Assembly: GCA_016758965.1 (NCBI GenBank)
Contig: JAEPRB010000102.1
Span: forward strand, 62,001 to 126,000
Direction: 5' to 3'
Source of the DNA: Circinella minor
Taxonomy: Eukaryota > Mucoromycota > Mucoromycetes > Mucorales > Lichtheimiaceae
Length of the DNA stretch: 64,000 bases
Shown here: positions 45,050-55,941 of the stretch, piece by piece
Layout of the letters: each line of letters starts with the position of its first letter
Position numbering within the stretch: position 1 is the first letter of the stretch
The notes under the pieces: generated by a model
Seen by the model: only the letters and a program-made list of their open reading frames with translations
Database searches by the model: none
What the model was told of the DNA's origin: nothing
Translations under genes and position numbers: made by a program

Positions 45050-47228
45050 ATGGCTGACAACAATACAAAGAAAAACGAGCTGATACAAACTGTCGATTTG
45101 GAACTGTACACAGCAACTATTCAAAAATTCAATGAATGTGCTACTAGCAATAAATCAAGCTATCAAGAAATTGATAAAGCAGCAGCTGATGCATTAGATA
45201 TAGTACTTGATTCTCAAGTCTTGGTATTACTGAATGTACGGGCCTATTCTCTTTGTATGCAAGGCCATCTTGAAAAGGCACTGAAAAGCATTCAAAAAAT
45301 GATTGAATATGTACCAAGGTCACCAACTATATACCAGTCAAAAGCTAACATTTTATCGATGTATGGTTATCAAGCAAGAGCAATCGAGGCCTACAATGAT
45401 AGTTTAAAATATGCGGCACTTGATCATATGTGTGTTCCTATTAAGCTTTTAAAAAGTAAAAATGACGCAGTGGCAAAGAACAAAATACGGATTGATATTA
45501 TCGCTATTATTCCATACGATGTTACATCCACAATTATAAAGATGTTGCCACCAAGCACACGGATAGAGTGTCTGAATGTATCAAAACATTGGCGCAAAAT
45601 AATACTTGGTTCCGCGGCTATTTGGCGAAATATAGTAGTTTCTGATGGAGAAGATGATTCCCCATTATTAACATCTGCAATAACACAAATTGCACCCTAT
45701 GTTGAACATTTGACGATAAATACAAGTAGAGAATCTACTCGTTTATTATACCTTCAATCCATGAAAGATGGTTTATTTAGTAAACTTACGACACTGGAAA
45801 TGAGAGGTAATATGAGTTATATTAGCACAACTGACGATAATACTATAGTAAACAAAAAATAAATACATTATATATATACTTAATATTATAATTATTATAT
45901 TAGAGCAAGCATTACAAAATATACACCCATATTTTACAGTCTTAGTCACTGCATTCTGGAATACAGCCAAACATACATTAACCACCATTGATCTTGATTT
46001 TGGAGACCATCGACCGACAGTTACATTGATTGATATTCTTTCATCTTGTAACTCTTTATTAAATTTATCATACTCTTCAACATCTACAACAATAAATTCA
46101 CACACCGTTCTAGGTAACTTTGCAGCGCTCCAACACCAAAATATTGCCCTGGTTGATCTTAAATTAAAGTTCAAGAGCATTAACGGCAATGCTATCGATC
46201 GGATGTTACAAAAATGCAATCAGTTACGACGGCTTATACTGAATAAATGTGATATCTCAGTCTTACCAAGCTTTATTAAATATGGTACAAACATCAAGTT
46301 TTTATACATTAATCCTGAAGAATACGAAATGCCGACATCAGTATTAGATAACCAGTTGAATTATATCATCGAAACTGGAAAAGAAGTTTTACATATTGAC
46401 TCAGGTACATATGAAGCAATTCCTTCATCAAGTGTTATGCCAATTTTGTACGAGAATCAGAAAACTTTGAGAATCCTCCATACCGATATGAAGTCCATAG
46501 ATAGGGATCAACTGCAACAGTTATACAAAAAGTATCATGATTTTGAACTCAACGCACTTACACATTTGACATTTTATGCATTTGAAGGAACAACATCATT
46601 AATATTGAATTCTATCCGTAATGCTACAGCTTTATCATATATGGATATTCGTAAAATACACGATTTCCATCGAGTTGCTACGTTTCTTTCAAATCGACCC
46701 CATGGACTTAAAGAACTACGAATAAAGTATGTAGACAAAGATGCCAATATCCGAATACAAGATTTGATTGATTTATTCAACCGGCATGCAAGACTGTCCA
46801 AAAAGTCACCAGAATTAGCACTGGAACAAATTCATCTTGTTAACGTTTCTGGGATCAACGATAAAGCACTTGCTGCATTGGCGAATATCAAGACCATAAA
46901 GGGTATCAATTTTTGTAACTTACCAGATATTACTGAAAATGATATCAGCACGTTTTTTAAAGAAATTAATCGTTATCAGTTAACATATATTCGGTTGGCA
47001 CATATGGATTCGATAACAAATCAAGTAATACGTGATCTTCAATTCTTGGAAGTTTTAAACTGTCTAGAACTTGATAGTTTGCAAGTAACTGATGCAGGGA
47101 TATTAGGATTGATATATTCAGTTGATAGAAATATATTTAAAAAGTTGGTTATCAAGGAATGTCCACAGATTAGCAATGTATCAATCTATTATGCAAAGTC
47201 AAAAATTAAAACAGTTGTATATGAATAG
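45050..47228 (+). CDS. TPR / F-box / LRR protein (paralogue B)
   Basis: Exons 45050-45806 and 45904-47228 join in frame (phase 1) to 693 residues. TPR-like part: LVLLNVRAYSLCMQGHLEKA, LKSIQKMIEYVPRSPTIYQS, KANILSMYGYQARAIEAYND. F-box-like part: IDIIAIIPYDVTSTIIKMLP, STRIECLNVSKHWRKI. LRR part includes LRRLILNKCDISVLP, ALTHLTFYAFEG, LEQIHLVNVSGINDKALAAL, LTYIRLAHMDSITNQVI and FKKLVIKECPQISNVSIYYA. The order of domains, the intron position and the ending (IxxCxQIS...I.YA) match paralogue A, so the pair arose by inverted duplication, though the sequences have diverged strongly. It is predicted to be a ubiquitin-ligase substrate receptor; the target is unknown. Confidence 0.85.
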
Positions 47229-47575
47229 TTGTCGGTACTCAATGATTTTTTTAATAATATATATATATACGTATGTACATAACCCCCTTTTTTTCTAATT
47301 TGACTACCATAATTTAAATAATGTAACATTCAAGTGATTACTGGACTCATGAGCCATGTATGTATATCCCTTTTTTAATTCGTACCTAAAACCATCGCCA
47401 TGGTTACATACACACATAGTAAATACATTTGATTGAAAGCGTGAAACGAATAGGGAGTATTTTTGTGGAACATAAACGGACTTTTTTTTTTTGTTCCTCG
47501 ATAATAAAACGCCATACTCATATGATGGAAACAGGTTTTTATACCTGCAATTAGGTTATCTTGGTCCAAATCACA
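47229..47575. other. Short intergenic spacer before the finger-array gene
   Basis: AT-rich 3' flank with an ATATAT repeat, followed by a leader with T runs. No gene is seen. Confidence 0.5.
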
Positions 47576-50500
47576 ATGTCTATACAGTCAAGATATTCGT
47601 TAAGAAAGCGAACAATTAACAAATCAAATGCATTTATAACAAATGACAATCAAGTTCAATTGGGCATTGAACCAACGGAGTATCATTCTCATTCAGAAAG
47701 TAAGTTTTTGACACAACGCGTCATTCAACATTATATAAAAAGAAAAGAGCGAACTATTTCTAGGTGCTTTGTTATTCTTTTTTTTTTTTTAAAAAAAAAA
47801 AATCTCGTTTTATAAACCCTAGATAACAATGTAAAAGAAATACGCGTCAAGTTGGAGGAATATGAAGAAGAGGAGGTGGAACGATTGTCATTTGTATCTC
47901 AGGAGTCTTATTCAGAAAGAAATAATATGACTCTACAAGTGTCACAAAATTCAATCAGTAAAATAGTTAAGCAGGAAGACAATTTAAATAGTGTTGAACA
48001 ACGCCAACCGATGGTAATACCAGCTTCAGTAGACCCTTGGCCATCAGAGGCGTTTGAAAGTGGTTCAGAATCAGAAAACTTTGATATAAAAGAAGAAGTA
48101 TCGTCAGAAGTGGAACAATTAATTTCTTCAACTGATATGTATTTTAATGAGTCAAGTAGTAATGATGCGAACAGTAATTCCAATGGGTCTGAATTTGAAG
48201 GCAGTAAGTATTTAGGATAAAATAGAACTCATTCAAAATTAATGCTAAAATAATTATTAGATTCTGACTCCGAGAATAGCTTTGATGATGATTATGCAAC
48301 AAGTGCACAAACTCGTTCACACCAAAAGAATCAACGAAGAACAGCATCTCGATATAATAATATAAATAAAGGAAACAAAATTTTTGAGACGGATGAACAA
48401 AGTAGTGGTGATGATTATATGGATGAGGATGAGGATGATGATTATGATTATGAGGATGATGACGATGATGACGATGATTATGCTGAAGATGATGGTGATG
48501 ATAATGACGATGATGACGATGATTATGCTGAAGATGATGGTGATGATAATGATAATGGTAAGTATAAATTATTTAATGACAATATCTCATTGAGAAGGTT
48601 TATAAATTTGATTTTCTTTTTTAAATAATAGCAATAGATAACGAAAAACCATTGCTATTGACTAAACGTAAAAGACCACAAGAAGAAGATTCAACACCAT
48701 CATCAAGTGGTAATAATCATAATAATAAAGATATTATTATGCAATATGTATTATGGTTTTTTTTAATATATAATGTGAATTAATATTAGACGAAAGTGAA
48801 GAAGATACAAGACCGGCAACGAAGATGGGCCTCAAAAAAAATACTTTATCTCTACGAAAACAGCCACAAGGTTTTTTAACATGATAAAAATCATACACTT
48901 ATATATATATTCTTTATTAGTTAACTATCTTGACTTTTTTTTTTCAAAACAAAAACTATCACGTAGATCGTCTATACTGTCCATATCGAGAATGTATTCG
49001 TTCGTCTCTACAACGCAGTGAGATATACGGTCATATTAGAGCTAAACATAATCCAAAATTCCCTTCACTTGCTAATAGGGTTAACATTCGTGTACGCCTT
49101 GGCTTTAAAACAGTTGGTGGCAAAGTTATTGATTTTAGTGGTAAATGAAATTATAAAGCTCTAATAATAATACTCAAGAGCAAACAATTTAGATGACTAC
49201 TGAAAAGTTTCTTTGCTAACCCATATGTTTTTTTCTTTTCGTTTGATTTTTCTCCCTAGAAAATTCACGAAATATATTAAATGACAAAGATGTAATTTTG
49301 ATTGAGCGACAAGAAAAATCTGAAGGTTCTTTTTCTTTTTTTCAGATTAAGATATATATGTAATGGGTACTTATAAAAAATAAATATGATATTTTTTTTT
49401 TAGGAAGATATTTCTGTCCATATCAAAGTTGTAATGACAGAATATCAAGTTTCAGAGCATGTAACATATATCGGCATATTCGTCAAAAACATGATACCGA
49501 ATTTCCAAAAGTTACTACCTATGGATGTTTTTACAACTTTAAAACTCTCACTGGAAAAATAATCGATTTTACCGGTTAGAAAACTTGTTAGAATAATAAA
49601 AGTGCATTATTAAACTATGTAAATGACCTTATTAAATTTAATTATGCTTTATTATTATTGTAGTTGATTCCAAAGGAACTTTAAAATCGGATGACAAAAT
49701 ATTACCTGAAAAGAAGAAGCAAGGTACTAAACAACTTATTTTTGTTAAACTCTATATACTGAGAGATATCTACTAGCAGTTATTAATGATAAAGTATACC
49801 GTATATATGATAGAGGCATTTTATTGTCCATACCAAGGATGTGATGCTAAATATGGTGATCGACCTATAACATTGAATCATATACGAAAGAAACATTATT
49901 CAGGATTACCCAGGCTGAAAACAACAAGAACCACTTTTATTTTTAAAACATGTTCTGGAAAAGAGATTAATTTTGATTGTAAGTTTAAAATGAGATATTT
50001 GTTTACTATAACGGTTTATTTTTATATAACTTTCTTTCTTTTACGTATATAGTACATTCTAAAAGTTTGTTAAAGAAAGGTGATACAATTCAGTTGGTTA
50101 AAAGTCATAGACAAGGTTTGAAAATTTTATTTATATAGTGTTACGTACATCATTTTTAATTTGATCCCAGGTTCTAATTGTAACCTCATTTCCATTATTT
50201 ACTATTGAATATATAAATGTAGTGCAATTTTATTGTCCATATAAAGGGTGTGACACATTAAGAATGCAGATGTCTCCACTATTAAGGCATATTCAAAAGC
50301 ATCATTATTCTGCTCTTCCTGGTAGGTTTAAGCCTGCTATATCAAGTTATATATTTAAAACAATTTCTGGTGACATTATTGATTTTAGTGAAGGTAAAAT
50401 AAAGAGCTTATGATGTATATAATCTATATAAAGAGAGTAATGTTGATTTGTCTTTCGTTTATTTATATATACGTATTCAAAAGGTTCACAAAATTTACTA

Positions 50501-53500
50501 TGTAATGAAGATAAACTTTTATTTTATAAACGAGAGGAAGAACAAAAAGGTTTGTGTCCTTTTTTTTTTGGATTTATTAGTTGTTATCGTATCTTACTAG
50601 ATGATTCTTGATTCATTTATTATTATTATAGACCAACCATTTCAATGTCCATATAAAAAATGTAATTACTCAAATAATCTCAGCAGAGGTCGATTATTTA
50701 TTCATATTCGAACACATCATGACCGAAGTCTTCCATTCTTAAATGGAGGAAAATCGTATACTTTTAAAACGACTTCTGGTCACATTATAAAATTCCAGGG
50801 TAAATAACCAGTTTATCTTTTTTTTTTTTTTTTTTAGATTTGTTCTTCTAATATAAGTAATTTATTTATGTATTTAGGGAAATCTCAAAAGTTATTAAAA
50901 GATAGTGATAAGATTGTAATAGTAGAAAAAAAAATTGTTAAAGAAAAAGGTTTGAATAGATGTTCAGCTGTATTTTTTTTAAAAAATAATAATAATAATA
51001 TTACGTATCCTGTATATTTATATTTATATGTTAATTATTATCAATATAATATTTACCTTTTGTATATAGATGAATTGATCTTTTATTGTCCATATAAAGA
51101 ATGTACTATCGCGTACGACAAAATGTCAAATATAGCTTCGCATATACGTTCACGACATTATAAAGCGTTACAAAACTTAAAAACGTCAAGGGCAAAAGAT
51201 TGGAATTGGAGAACTGCATCTGGAAGAATTATTGATTTCGGTAAAGGATAACAAAAAGTTCCTTAGTAGAAACCAATTTTTTTTGTTGTTTAATTAAACA
51301 CTATTTTATTATTCACTAACTCTTTACTATCTATTTAACGATTTAAAAGAAAGTTCAAAAAATATCTTGAATAATGGTGATAAAATTATACTCGAAAAGA
51401 AAGGTGAAAAAAAAGGTTAGTTTTCTTTCTTATTAAAAAATTAAAAGCTTTTTCTCGTAATAATACTATTATCATATTTTGTAATTCATTTAGAACGACA
51501 ACGAGGTTATTGTCCTTATCAAGGATGTAATTCTACTAGATATGCTCCGAATTCAATGTATCAACATATCCGAGAAAAGCATTATCCAGATTTACCTTAT
51601 TTTGGAGGAGGAAGGAATATGATCTATACAACTGTTACTGGAGAACCTGTTAATTGTAAAGGTAACTACGTAATTAATTTATTGGATAATTTAGGTATTG
51701 TTTTATTATTAATTACTAAAACAATGATTTTTTTTAATATGATTATACATAGATAGTTCACATAAACCATTAAAAGAAGGTGATATACTAATTTTAGCGA
51801 AAAATAAACCAAAAGGTTTGAATAATCATAATAAAATATATTTACTACTTTTTTTTTTCTATAATCTAATCATCTATGAACTTGAACAACAGTTGTAAAG
51901 ATATTCACAATAAATCTTTTATATATATATATTATGTAGATCATTTATACTGTCCATACCAAGGATGTGATTACTCAAGGGCACAAAGAAATGATGTATA
52001 TATGCATATTCGAAGTAAACATTATCCAGAATTTCACAGAGCAACAAATACCAAAGTTACATACATTTTCAAGACTCCTTCTGGACAAACTATTGATTTC
52101 ACAGGTATAAGATTATTGTAAAATGTACAAAATAATACTTAGAATTTAATATCCTTACTCACGTTTTTTAATAGAAAATTCACAATCCTTATTAAAAAGT
52201 GGAGAGAAAATAGTAGCTGAAAAAGAGAAATTAGGTTTGTAAACTAAATATCTCAGTTAAAAGATATATATATATATATACATGTGTGTGTGTAAATTAT
52301 TTGTTGTTATTTACCATGTATTTATATATTATTTTGCAGATCCTAAACGTTTATATTGTCCATATCAAGGATGTGATATATCAAGAACAGATAGAACTGG
52401 AGTTTATTCTCATATTCGTGAACGACATGATTCAGAGCTTCCTATATTAAAAGTGACAGCTAGAAGAGTTAATATATTAAAAACTCCTTCTGGAAAAATA
52501 ATGAACTTCAGTGGTAAATTAAACGAATTTTTATAAGTATATTATGATTTACGTACAAGAGTGAAATTATTTGACTTTCTTTCAACGTTTATGTTATATT
52601 CAGAAAATGAACAAGATATATTAAAAGAAGGTGATCAAATCGTCGCGGAATTAGAACGAGGTTTGTTGATGAAAATAATAGAAAGAGTTTCTTTTTTTTT
52701 TTTTTAATTATGTAATTGTGAAATTCAATGTTATAACCTTATTTTTGCTCTAATATAAATTATAAAATTAATTAGGAGAATTTTGTTGTCCATATCAAAA
52801 TTGTGACAGTAGACGAAAACGTCAACATGAACTTTACTCGCATATAAGAGAGCGTCATGATCCTGAATTCCCACGTATGCCAGCAAGAGCTGCGACATAT
52901 TATACTATAAAAAATTCCTCTGGAGATGACATTGAATTCAATGGTATATATATAAACACTTATTATCATTATTTTTGGTATACATTTTCAATCTCTGATT
53001 TAATATTATTTATTATTTGAATACGATTTATTATATAGAAAGTTCAGCTAATATGTTAAAACCCAATGAAAAAATGGTCGTCAAGAAAGAACTACATCAA
53101 CAAGGTTTGTAAAAAAAAAAAAAAGATATATTTTTGCAATGCTTAAAAGAATTATACTTACTTGAACATTAATATAATAATAATAAAAAAGATTCACAAC
53201 GATTTTACTGTCCATATCAAGGTTGTGATTCTTCAGGTATTCATATACCTGGAATTATTCAACACATTCGTAACCGACATTTTTCAAAGTTACCACAGAA
53301 ATTAGGAGAATTCAATAAAAATTATGTTTTGAAGACAACTTCTGGACAACTTTTAACATTTGATGGTACGTACATTATTAATTAAATACGTAAGAAATTA
53401 TTGGGTTTATAAATGATTATTCAATTATAGTCAAATATCACTAACTGGTATACTTTTGTTGTTTGAAATTCTTTTTTTTTTTTTTATTATTAGTTCAATC

Positions 53501-53576
53501 GAAGAATTTATTAGCTACTGGGGATATAATTCTGGTTGATAAATCTACTAAAAGAAAAAGAGCTAGAACAGGATAA
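47576..53576 (+). CDS. Protein with eleven tandem CPYxxC...HIRxxH zinc-finger-like modules
   Basis: I traced 27 exons that join in frame to about 1183 residues. Exons 1-5 (47576-47699, 47823-48203, 48261-48557, 48632-48709, 48790-48870) encode a basic start (SIQSRYSLRKRTINK), then a disordered acidic region with Asp/Glu runs and two basic patches (LLLTKRKRPQEE, LKKNTLSLRKQPQ). From 48967 on, eleven finger exons of 165-174 bases alternate with eleven linker exons (57-72 bases; the last, 83, carries the stop). Finger consensus: YCPYQGCxxxxxxxxxxYxH then IRxxHxxxLP, i.e. C-x4-C-x12(-14)-H-x4-H, then FKTxSGxxIDF. Linker consensus: ENSxxLLKxGDxIxxEK. The last linker ends in a basic, NLS-like KRKRAR. 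Every intron is phase 1. The protein is likely nuclear and nucleic-acid binding, by inference. I recognise no named family. Confidence 0.85.
48461..48550 (+). repeat. Perfect 45-bp tandem duplication in acidic coding region
   Basis: 48461-48505 is repeated exactly at 48506-48550, encoding DDDDDDYAEDDGDDN twice. The perfect identity indicates a very recent duplication inside exon 3 of the finger-array gene. Confidence 0.92.
48967..53576 (+). repeat. Eleven-unit tandem array of finger-exon plus linker-exon cassettes
   Basis: Finger exons start at 48967, 49404, 49814, 50223, 50632, 51070, 51494, 51940, 52340, 52776 and 53192; linker exons start at 49260, 49664, 50053, 50484, 50878, 51350, 51753, 52175, 52604, 53039 and 53494. 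The genomic period is about 400-450 bases. Coding parts keep CPY, HIR, SG and GD motifs while introns have fully diverged, so the array is old and maintained by selection on protein. Units 8 and 9 look most alike; units 2 and 5 have longer Cys-His loops. Confidence 0.88.
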
Positions 53577-54109
53577 TTATTTTTCAATTGATAAAAAGCG
53601 AGCATATAGGAGATAGAGCAAGAAGAGTTTCTTATTATATTTTTTAACTTTAATAAATAAAATTCATAATGATATAGGTAGTTTATTGAGTAATAGTGTA
53701 ATTCATCTTTTTATGATATGTTACTTTTGTCAGTTGGAACTGAAAAATTAAAAAATACCTCATCTACTGTTTATACAACAAATTCATGCAAATTTATTTA
53801 ATAGACTCCTGTATATATGAACTCTTGATAACTGACCATCAAATAATTATAGTTGATGTGTTGTAAATAAAATGATATGATAACCCCATAATTAGTATTT
53901 ATTATTGTTAACCATTATTGTTTTTCTATACATTCCAAATAAGGAATTTAATTCATTCGGATATAATGGAGTATGAAAAAAAAAGAGGGTACCACACACC
54001 TTCCCAACCAAGCATATTTTTTTTTTTTTTGATTTTCTGCATACACGCGGCTCAAAAGTGTTATTTCTTCCTTTCTTTTCTCAAGAATCTTTTTTTTAAA
54101 AAAAAAAAT
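53577..54109. other. Intergenic between finger-array and UCHL5 genes
   Basis: AT-rich terminator region of the finger-array gene and T/A-rich leader of UCHL5. No gene is seen. Confidence 0.5.
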
Positions 54110-55741
54110 ATGGCTGAAGCAGGAAATTGGTGTTTAATTGAAAGTGATCCCGGTAAATTAATAAGAACACTTTTCTTTTTTTTTTAATAACATGTTTTTA
54201 TATATCTTTTTTCAATTGAATATATTTGATCTTTGTCTAACTTATCAATAAATAAATAAAATAGGTGTTTTCACGGAACTGATCTCAGGAATGGGTGTCA
54301 GAGGCGTTCAAGTAGAAGAGATTTGGAGTTTAGATGAATCTACTATGGAACAATTAAAGTAAGGCATAAAACCCAAAAGAATACCCATTATTATTAGTTT
54401 TATTATTTTTGAAAGACTGACTGAACCATTTTTTTTTATTGATTAAAACCTTCCCTTTCCCTCCCCCCCCCCGCCTTTTTTTTTATATAAATATATATAT
54501 ATATATTATGATTAACTTAGACCGATCCTTGGTTTAATCTTTTTATTTAAATGGCAAGGTGCTTCTGGTTCAGAACCTAATGTCAGTTCCACTGGAGAAC
54601 CTGAAGGTTCTACTGACCATATTTTCTTTGCTAATCAAGTTATTCAAAACGCTTGTGCAACACAAGCTATCTTATCCATTTTATTGAATCGCGATGATCT
54701 TGATTTGGGTCAAGAGTTAAGAAACTTTAAAGAATTTACAGGTGATTTTCCACCTGATGTAAGTAGTAGTATTTTTTTTTATTTAATTGAGGTTCTTTAA
54801 AGATCTCAAAAAAAAAAAAAAAAAAAAAGAAGGGAAGAGAAACTGGGGAAGGGGTTGTAATAGTATTAAGAAAAAAATGCTTATTTGCTATTTTTATAGA
54901 TGAAAGGCTTGGCAATTTCAAATAGTGACTTGATTCGATCAGTACATAACAGTTTTGCACGATCCGATCCATTTGTAAATGAAATACAAGATCCACGAGC
55001 AAGTAAAGATGAAGATTTATTTCATTTTATTGCTTATTTACCTATTCACGGTGCTCTTTATGAATTAGATGGATTGAGTCGAGGCCCTGTTAATTTAGGT
55101 AATTAATTATTTGCTTTTTGAATGAGATCAATGACTGAAAGGAAGATATTTCAAGGGCTTTCTATAACTTTATTATACGTGTCAAACTAAACATATCAAT
55201 TTTTTTTTTAATTTTAGGTGCATGTACGGATGATAATTGGGTAACGAAAGCCAATGAAGCTATTATGCGTCGAATGGAGAAATATGGTGCAAGTGAATTA
55301 CATTTTAGTTTGATGGCATTGACAAAGGATCGAATAGAATTATATCAAGAACAAATGGAAGAAGTAGATGGTATGTTATTATCATTACCTGATGATGCAA
55401 CTGAAGAACGACGAAGGTTAGATGAAGATCGTAACTTATTAGCACATAAATTACAACTTGAAAAAGAGAAACGAGCACGGTGGCATGTAAGTTTAATGAT
55501 TTAATAGAGAGAAAGGGAGAGGGGGAAGGAATTAATATATTATGTATATATTAATTGAAAATTATTATGGATTAATTTTAGAGGGAAAATCAACTTCGTA
55601 AACATAATTTTGTACCAATGATTTATGAATTATTGAAAAAACTTGCTGAACGAAAGGAATTGGATCCACTTATTACAACAGCAAAAGAAAAAGCAACAAC
55701 AAGAGCTACTGAAAAGGCAAAAAAGAAGGCAGAAAATCAAT

Positions 55742-55743
<2 letters not shown>
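54110..55743 (+). CDS. UCHL5: Ubiquitin C-terminal hydrolase UCHL5/UCH37
   Basis: Six exons (54110-54152, 54265-54358, 54521-54758, 54900-55098, 55218-55486, 55582-55743) join in frame to 334 residues, the usual size. The start is [20 protein letters not shown]. Catalytic elements: oxyanion Gln in LIFLFKWQ, nucleophile Cys in [15 protein letters not shown], His in [14 protein letters not shown] with the following Asp. The C-terminal helical ULD-like tail ([20 protein letters not shown] ... KAKKKAENQ) is where UCHL5 docks on the proteasome receptor Rpn13 or on INO80. It trims ubiquitin chains at the 26S proteasome or acts in chromatin remodelling. BAP1 is excluded by length. Confidence 0.95.

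Positions 55744-55772
<29 letters not shown>
55744..55772. repeat. Poly(T) run, 29 bases
   Basis: T29 starting directly after the UCHL5 stop codon, in its 3' UTR or terminator; a third homopolymer of nearly the same length in this window. Confidence 0.9.
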
Positions 55773-55941
55773 GGGATTATTGATGTTTGATAATAATAAT
55801 AAAAGAAACTTATATCACTTTTACTATTAATATTATAAAAATTCTATTGGTATCAATTACAAAACAAAATTTAGTTACGATATATACAGTTCAAATAGTT
55901 GGGAGAGAGTAGAAGGAGAGGACATGTGTGTTTTAAAATTT

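Noticed and set aside
48384..48593. Frame of Met/Ile/Val/Trp repeats over the acidic exon
   Set aside because: Shadow frame of the GAT/GAC repeat; the Asp/Glu frame joins in phase with neighbouring exons.
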